Below are positions 29,588 to 33,114 of a DNA stretch of 33,114 nt, one piece after another. Position numbers and translations under genes: made by a program. The stretch spans positions 1 to 33,114 of the forward strand of contig LVAO01000002.1 of NCBI GenBank assembly GCA_001604065.1, written 5' to 3'. The notes under the pieces are model-generated. The model worked only from the letters and a program-made list of their open reading frames with translations. It made no database searches and was not told where the DNA came from. Positions within the stretch are counted from its first letter, which is position 1. Every line of letters begins with the position of its first letter. Origin of the DNA: Clostridiales bacterium Firm_09. GTDB lineage: Bacteria; Bacillota; Clostridia; Christensenellales; DTU072.

Positions 29588-30898
29588 TTATTTGTATTCG
29601 GGCAGATAACCGCCTTTATGATGCGCTTTGTATAATTCTTTGACCATATCCTTGATATCATCAAGGGATAACTCCGAAGCGGTATGGGGATCCAGCGCAG
29701 CCGCATGGATGATATCGTCAATTCTGCGTGTTTCTGCCGCTCTGAGGGTCAACAGCTGCACGTTGATGTTGGTGCGATTGAGCGCGGCGCATTGTTCGGG
29801 CAGCCTCGGACACTTGAAGGGATGAAATCCGGATTTGTCCACTGCGGCCGGGACTTCGACACATGCTTCCGGCGGTAAATTGGGAATCAGCAGCGATGCG
29901 TTGGAAAAATTGCCATGGAAGAAGAAAGGCTTGTCTGTGACAACCGCGGTTATGATTCGCGAGCCATACTCATGGCTTCGGGTATGTTCGAGGATTTCTC
30001 CGGAATCCAGACGGCGGGCGTTTCTCTTCCAGTCTCTTATCTGATGCCGGCAGCGGCGGGGATATTCGTCCAGAGGAATCTTGTATTTGCGGATCAGTCC
30101 GGGGTAAAGGTCTTTGATGAAATAAGGCGTGTATTCTGCATTGTGTTCGGAAGATTCCGTCACATAATATCCAAAGGTGTGCATCAGTTCGCGGCGTACA
30201 AGATCTCTTTTGGGGTATTTTCCGGACAGACTGCGCGCTTTGATTTCGGGATACAGGTCATTGCCGTCTTTATCCAGAAGCTCCGTGAGCCATGCCTGAT
30301 GATTGATGCCATATATCTGCCAGGTGCAGCCTTCTTCTTTATCCTTCATGCCGAACATATCCAGAAGTCCCGGGACACAGGCCTGGACACTGTGGCAAAG
30401 ACCCACTGCCTTGACTCGGGTCCGCGTCTGCAGATATCCGGAAAGAATGGCCATCGGATTGGTGTAATTCAAAAAAAGCGCATTCGGGCAAAGCTCTTCA
30501 ATATCCTTTGCAATATCCTCAAGCACATGAATGGTGCGCAGCCCTCTCATAATGCCGCCGATGCCGAGTGTGTCGCCGATGGTCTGTCTCAGAAGATATT
30601 TTTTGGGGATATCAAAATCTGTCTTTGTGCAAGGCTTGTAGCCCCCTACCTGAATGGCATTGACGATGAAGTCCGCTCCCTTCAGCGATTCCCTGCGGTC
30701 AAGATGCCTGGATATCTTTGCTTTGCCGCCGTATTTTTGGTTGACGGCAGAAATCAGGCGGAAAGACTGATCCAGCCTTTGCGCATCAATATCATGAAGC
30801 GCGATTTCAAACTCACCCAGTTCCGGAGTAAGTATACAGTCGCCAAGGATATTTTTGGCAAACACTGTGCTTCCCGCACCCAGAAAACATATTTTCAT
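29588..30898 (-). CDS. Glycoside hydrolase family 4 (alpha-galactosidase/alpha-glucosidase-like)
   Basis: NAD- and metal-dependent intracellular glycosidase of family GH4, which works by an oxidation-elimination mechanism. The Rossmann motif FLGAGSTVFAKNILGD (5-20) is N-terminal. NYTNPM (144-149), the metal-binding Cys168-His169 in LCHSVQ, and GINHQAWL with His200 follow. At 436 aa it is of normal length. The Cys-His metal motif fits the MelA/AglA alpha-glycosidase branch rather than 6-phospho-beta-glucosidases, but the sugar cannot be fixed. GGGAGG lies before the ATG. Its promoter faces rqcP. No sugar transporter is adjacent; a GPH symporter at the other end of the window is a possible partner only by function. 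Confidence 0.9.
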   Translation of the reverse strand: MKICFLGAGSTVFAKNILGDCILTPELGEFEIALHDIDAQRLDQSFRLISAVNQKYGGKAKISRHLDRRESLKGADFIVNAIQVGGYKPCTKTDFDIPKKYLLRQTIGDTLGIGGIMRGLRTIHVLEDIAKDIEELCPNALFLNYTNPMAILSGYLQTRTRVKAVGLCHSVQACVPGLLDMFGMKDKEEGCTWQIYGINHQAWLTELLDKDGNDLYPEIKARSLSGKYPKRDLVRRELMHTFGYYVTESSEHNAEYTPYFIKDLYPGLIRKYKIPLDEYPRRCRHQIRDWKRNARRLDSGEILEHTRSHEYGSRIITAVVTDKPFFFHGNFSNASLLIPNLPPEACVEVPAAVDKSGFHPFKCPRLPEQCAALNRTNINVQLLTLRAAETRRIDDIIHAAALDPHTASELSLDDIKDMVKELYKAHHKGGYLPEYK

Positions 30899-30929
30899 GA
30901 CCGCCTCCCGAAAAGTTACTGTATTTTAT

Positions 30930-30958
30930 ATCATATCTTATCGCGCGCGAAAATACAA
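30930..30958 (-). promoter_or_regulatory. Promoter of the GH4 gene with a palindromic spacer
   Basis: Minus-strand TTGTAT (30958-30953) and TATGAT (30935-30930) are 17 nt apart. The spacer contains the perfect 10-bp palindrome TCGCGCGCGA (30941-30950), a plausible repressor site. Confidence 0.6.
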
Positions 30959-31008
30959 GGGACAACCGGGTATTTATCCGGAAATATATTTTTTGTCCCG
31001 CCTTTTTA

Positions 31009-31017
31009 TGCTATACT
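31009..31017 (+). promoter_or_regulatory. Extended -10 promoter of rqcP-ispDF
   Basis: TGC followed by TATACT (31012-31017) forms an extended -10. Only a T-run lies at the -35 position. The predicted start near 31024 leaves a leader of about 65 nt. Confidence 0.6.
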
Positions 31018-31030
31018 GTATGTAAATGCG

Positions 31031-31062
31031 GCGCGGCGGCAGGTTGCCTGCCGTCCCGGCGC
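31031..31062 (+). promoter_or_regulatory. GC-rich hairpin in the rqcP leader
   Basis: CGGCAGG (31037-31043) pairs with CCTGCCG (31047-31053) around a TTG loop. Outer GCGCGG and CCGGCGC segments extend the stem with a bulge. No T-run follows, so it is not a terminator. It ends about 20 nt before the ribosome binding site. Confidence 0.5.
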
Positions 31063-31090
31063 TCCCCTTCAGAAGCTCGGAGGTATCACC

Positions 31091-31339
31091 ATGCGACTGG
31101 ATAAATTCTTAAAGGTTTCCAGAATCATCAAACGTCGTTCTGTGGCAAACGAAGCGTGTTCCTTAGACCGCGTCACTGTAAACGGGAAGTCCGCCAGACC
31201 CTCAAAAGAAATCGTCGCCGGCGATATCGTCGGAGTGCGCTTCGGCGACAAAAACGTGTCTTTCCGCATTCTTGAGGTCCCGTCCGGCAATGTCGCAAAA
31301 GATGTCGCAGACCATTTGTATGAGGTCCTGGCAGAATGA
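31091..31339 (+). CDS. rqcP: S4-domain RNA-binding protein, RqcP (YabO) family
   Basis: Small 82-aa S4-domain protein of the RqcP/Hsp15 family. In Bacillus, RqcP binds the obstructed large ribosomal subunit with RqcH and promotes alanine-tail synthesis on stalled chains. The sequence begins MRLDKFLKVSRIIKRRSVAN, almost the textbook N-terminus of the family, and continues with DRVTVNGKSARPSKEI and GDIVGVRFG. A GGAGGT site sits 7 nt before the ATG. Its TGA overlaps the ispDF start (ATGA), so the two are translationally coupled. RqcH is not in the window. Confidence 0.93.
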   Translation: MRLDKFLKVSRIIKRRSVANEACSLDRVTVNGKSARPSKEIVAGDIVGVRFGDKNVSFRILEVPSGNVAKDVADHLYEVLAE

Positions 31340-32439
31340 GTATGCTTTTTGATGCAATACTTCTTGCGGGCGGCAGCGGGCTCCGCATGGGGCACGATAA
31401 GCTTCTCCTGTCCGTCGGTGAAGATACCGTTCTTGCCCGCGCGACAGAGCCATTTGCCGCAAGAACGGATATCCGCCACATTATCCTTGTTCTGCGTCGC
31501 GATCTTTTTGATGTCGGAAAAACCATAGCCGAACGCTTTGGCATATCCAGATTCCGCTTTGTGCAGGGCGGTTCAACCCGAACACAGTCTGTAGAAAACG
31601 GTCTGGCCGCGGCAGACTCCCAAGGCGTCCTGATTCATGATGCGGCGCGTCCCTTTGTCAATAACGATTTGATTGACCGTGTTGCCGCAAGCGTGTGCCG
31701 ATATGGATCCGGCATTCCCGTTTTACCTCTTGCTGACAGTGTAAGAAGGGTATCTCAGGATGTCATCGTCGGCATGACGGAGCGTGAGAGCCTTTATACC
31801 GTACAGACCCCGCAGGGTTTTCTGACCGAAGAAATCAAAAAAGCTTATGCCCTGCGCGAAGGCCGGGATTATACCGATGACAGCTCTGTTTTTGCTGCAT
31901 TTTGCGGACATCCTCACATCGTAGAAGGGGATGACAGGAATATCAAATTGACTACTTTGGGTTCCTATTTTGGGCTAAATGCAAAAATAGGGACAGGATA
32001 CGATCTGCATCGGCTCATACCCTTCCGCAAACTGATTCTGGGCGGCATCGAGGTGCCTTATGATAAAGGACCTCTGGCGCACTCGGACGGGGACGCGGTG
32101 ATTCACGCACTGATTGACGCTATGCTGAGCGCAATCGGCGAGGCGGACATCGGCACGCGTTATCCGAACACCGATCCAAGATATCGCGATATCGACAGCA
32201 CCGTTCTTCTCTCGGATGTAGCTGCGCTTTACCGTCAGAAAAATTTCAAGGTAAGCAACATTTCAATAACGATTGTCGCGGACAAGCCAAAACTCATGGA
32301 TTATATTCCTCTGATGAAAATAAAAATAAGCAATATCCTCGACATACATCCTTCCCTGATCGGCATTGGCGCAAAAACCACCGAAGGAACACGAAACGAT
32401 GAGTCCGTGGAAGTCTATGCTTCTGTTCTCATTACTTGA
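31336..32439 (+). CDS. ispDF: Bifunctional IspD/IspF of the MEP isoprenoid pathway
   Basis: 367-aa fusion of 2-C-methyl-D-erythritol 4-phosphate cytidylyltransferase (IspD, about 1-205) and 2,4-cyclodiphosphate synthase (IspF, about 215-367). IspD shows LLAGGSGLRMGHDK (9-22) and IHDAARPF (100-107). IspF shows GTGYDLHRL with metal ligands Asp223 and His225, HSDGDAVIHAL (249-259) with His257, and TDPRYRDIDS. The usual C-terminal IspF block (KATTTEGLGFxGRGEG-like) is altered to AKTTEGTRNDESVEVYA, a few residues shorter. The PKQ that normally follows the IspD loop reads KLLL. Start overlaps the rqcP stop. Both active sites otherwise look intact. Confidence 0.94.
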   Translation: MSMLFDAILLAGGSGLRMGHDKLLLSVGEDTVLARATEPFAARTDIRHIILVLRRDLFDVGKTIAERFGISRFRFVQGGSTRTQSVENGLAAADSQGVLIHDAARPFVNNDLIDRVAASVCRYGSGIPVLPLADSVRRVSQDVIVGMTERESLYTVQTPQGFLTEEIKKAYALREGRDYTDDSSVFAAFCGHPHIVEGDDRNIKLTTLGSYFGLNAKIGTGYDLHRLIPFRKLILGGIEVPYDKGPLAHSDGDAVIHALIDAMLSAIGEADIGTRYPNTDPRYRDIDSTVLLSDVAALYRQKNFKVSNISITIVADKPKLMDYIPLMKIKISNILDIHPSLIGIGAKTTEGTRNDESVEVYASVLIT

Positions 32440-32466
32440 ATATGCAATCAAATCCTTGCAAGCCCG

Positions 32467-32501
32467 CAAAAAGAAAAAAGCCTGCGGGGCAACCGCAGGC
32501 T
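32467..32501 (-). terminator. Intrinsic terminator of rplI
   Basis: Minus-strand AGCCTGCGG (32501-32493) and CCGCAGGCT (32487-32479) form a 9-bp stem around a 5-nt loop. TTTTTTCTTTTT follows. It starts 16 nt past the rplI stop. It may weakly serve the convergent ispDF too, although no T-run follows on the plus strand. Confidence 0.9.
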
Positions 32502-32516
32502 GAAATTGAATTCGGG

Positions 32517-32966
32517 TTATTTTATTTCTACAGCAACTACGTTTATTTTGATTCTTGCCAATGTTTCCCTGTATACCCTGATATCCACATCGTATATCCC
32601 GGGAGTACGGATTGTATCTTTTAGAATGATTTTTTTCTTATCTACGGTATATCCCAGTTCTGAAAGGCCGTCGGCAACATCCTGCGCTGTCACGCTTCCG
32701 TACATTTTGCCGCCGCCGCAGCGCACTTTAACCGTGATTGTTTTGCCTTCAAGCTGCCTTTTGAGCTCCATGGCTTCCTCTTTTTCCTGTTGGGCAAGGC
32801 GTGCTTCTCTTTCCAGTTTCTGATTGTATTCATTCAGGACGGCTTTGGTCGCCTCCTGCGCGAGTTTGCGTGGCACCAAATAATTTCTTGCATAATTATC
32901 GTTGACTTCCACGATTTCACCTTTTTTGCCATGGCCCTGGACGTCCGCTAAAAGAATCACTTTCAT
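32517..32966 (-). CDS. rplI: 50S ribosomal protein L9
   Basis: 149-aa large-subunit protein that binds 23S rRNA and helps keep the reading frame. The N-terminal domain [20 protein letters not shown] and [15 protein letters not shown] is canonical. The long connecting helix (about 40-75) is rich in Glu, Gln and Lys, and the C-terminal domain has [24 protein letters not shown] precedes the ATG at 32966; a longer upstream frame runs through the promoter and is rejected. It is transcribed alone here. The common neighbours rpsR, ssb or dnaB do not appear downstream, since ispDF converges on it. Confidence 0.98.
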   Translation of the reverse strand: MKVILLADVQGHGKKGEIVEVNDNYARNYLVPRKLAQEATKAVLNEYNQKLEREARLAQQEKEEAMELKRQLEGKTITVKVRCGGGKMYGSVTAQDVADGLSELGYTVDKKKIILKDTIRTPGIYDVDIRVYRETLARIKINVVAVEIK

Positions 32967-32996
32967 ACCGCGTTCTCCTGTTAAAGTATTATCAAC

Positions 32997-33026
32997 ATAA
33001 TACCATTTTTTGTTTTGTTTCGTCAA
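32997..33026 (-). promoter_or_regulatory. Promoter of rplI
   Basis: Minus-strand TTGACG (33026-33021) and TATTAT (33002-32997) have 18-nt spacing, giving a leader of about 25 nt. The remaining 33027-33114 shows nothing recognisable. Confidence 0.75.
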
Positions 33027-33114
33027 CCGGGGCCGATGATTTGCACAATTTTGCAATGTAGGGTTGTCAAACATATAGAACACATTCGGATTTGAAAATA
33101 TAGTCAAGGGACCA

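Noticed and set aside
29915-31339. 474-codon plus-strand frame ending with the rqcP sequence
   Set aside because: The first 390 codons are antisense to the GH4 gene and run through the divergent promoters. Only the last 82 codons, with their own ATG and GGAGGT, are the real gene.

Overview
The window reads as a chromosomal segment of a mid-GC Firmicutes/Clostridia-type bacterium. The basis is a bacterial rpoB-rpoC pair of Firmicutes length, an RqcP-type S4 protein, RecD2 and ComF homologues, strong AGGAGG-like ribosome binding sites and canonical TTGACA/TATAAT promoters. The genus cannot be fixed from sequence alone. Coding density is high. The only mobile DNA seen is one decayed, internally deleted IS5-family element.

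Layout. (1) 1-1130: speD (minus strand, SAM decarboxylase) behind a long structured leader that ends in an intrinsic terminator, a candidate attenuating riboswitch. (2) 1182-3717: a GPH-type sugar/cation symporter (minus) divergent from a membrane-anchored SGNH hydrolase (plus). (3) 4038-10501: a seven-gene plus-strand operon with one clear promoter and one clear terminator: D-amino-acid transaminase, D-glutamate cyclase C-terminal-type protein (DUF4392), pxpB, pxpC, DUF1445 protein (D-glutamate cyclase N-terminal-type), pxpA and alr. This is the most interesting part of the window. The two halves of what is a single protein in mammals (DGLUCY) are encoded separately, on either side of the 5-oxoprolinase subunits B and C, and the D-Ala/D-Glu enzymes Dat and Alr bracket the set. 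(4) 10500-11402: a DMT/NIPA-like membrane protein (minus). (5) 11479-11765: the IS5-like relic. (6) 11831-13666: a lipoprotein metallophosphoesterase (minus). (7) 26735 down to 13869: a long minus-strand housekeeping run rpoB-rpoC-metK-recD2-comF-tsaD, with a strong promoter and a 148-nt leader in front of rpoB. (8) 26868-30898: a MacB/FtsX-type ABC exporter fusion and a GH4 glycosidase (minus). (9) 31009-32439: rqcP overlapping a bifunctional ispDF (plus), divergent from the GH4 gene. (10) 32517-33026: rplI (minus) with its own promoter and terminator.

How the genes work together. The central operon can be read as a closed D-amino-acid circuit. Alr makes D-Ala, Dat exchanges it with 2-oxoglutarate to give D-Glu, the split cyclase would convert D-Glu to 5-oxoproline, and PxpABC opens 5-oxoproline with ATP to give glutamate. 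The individual families are well recognised; the assembled pathway and its stereochemistry are inference. MetK and SpeD, in separate transcription units, make and decarboxylate S-adenosylmethionine.
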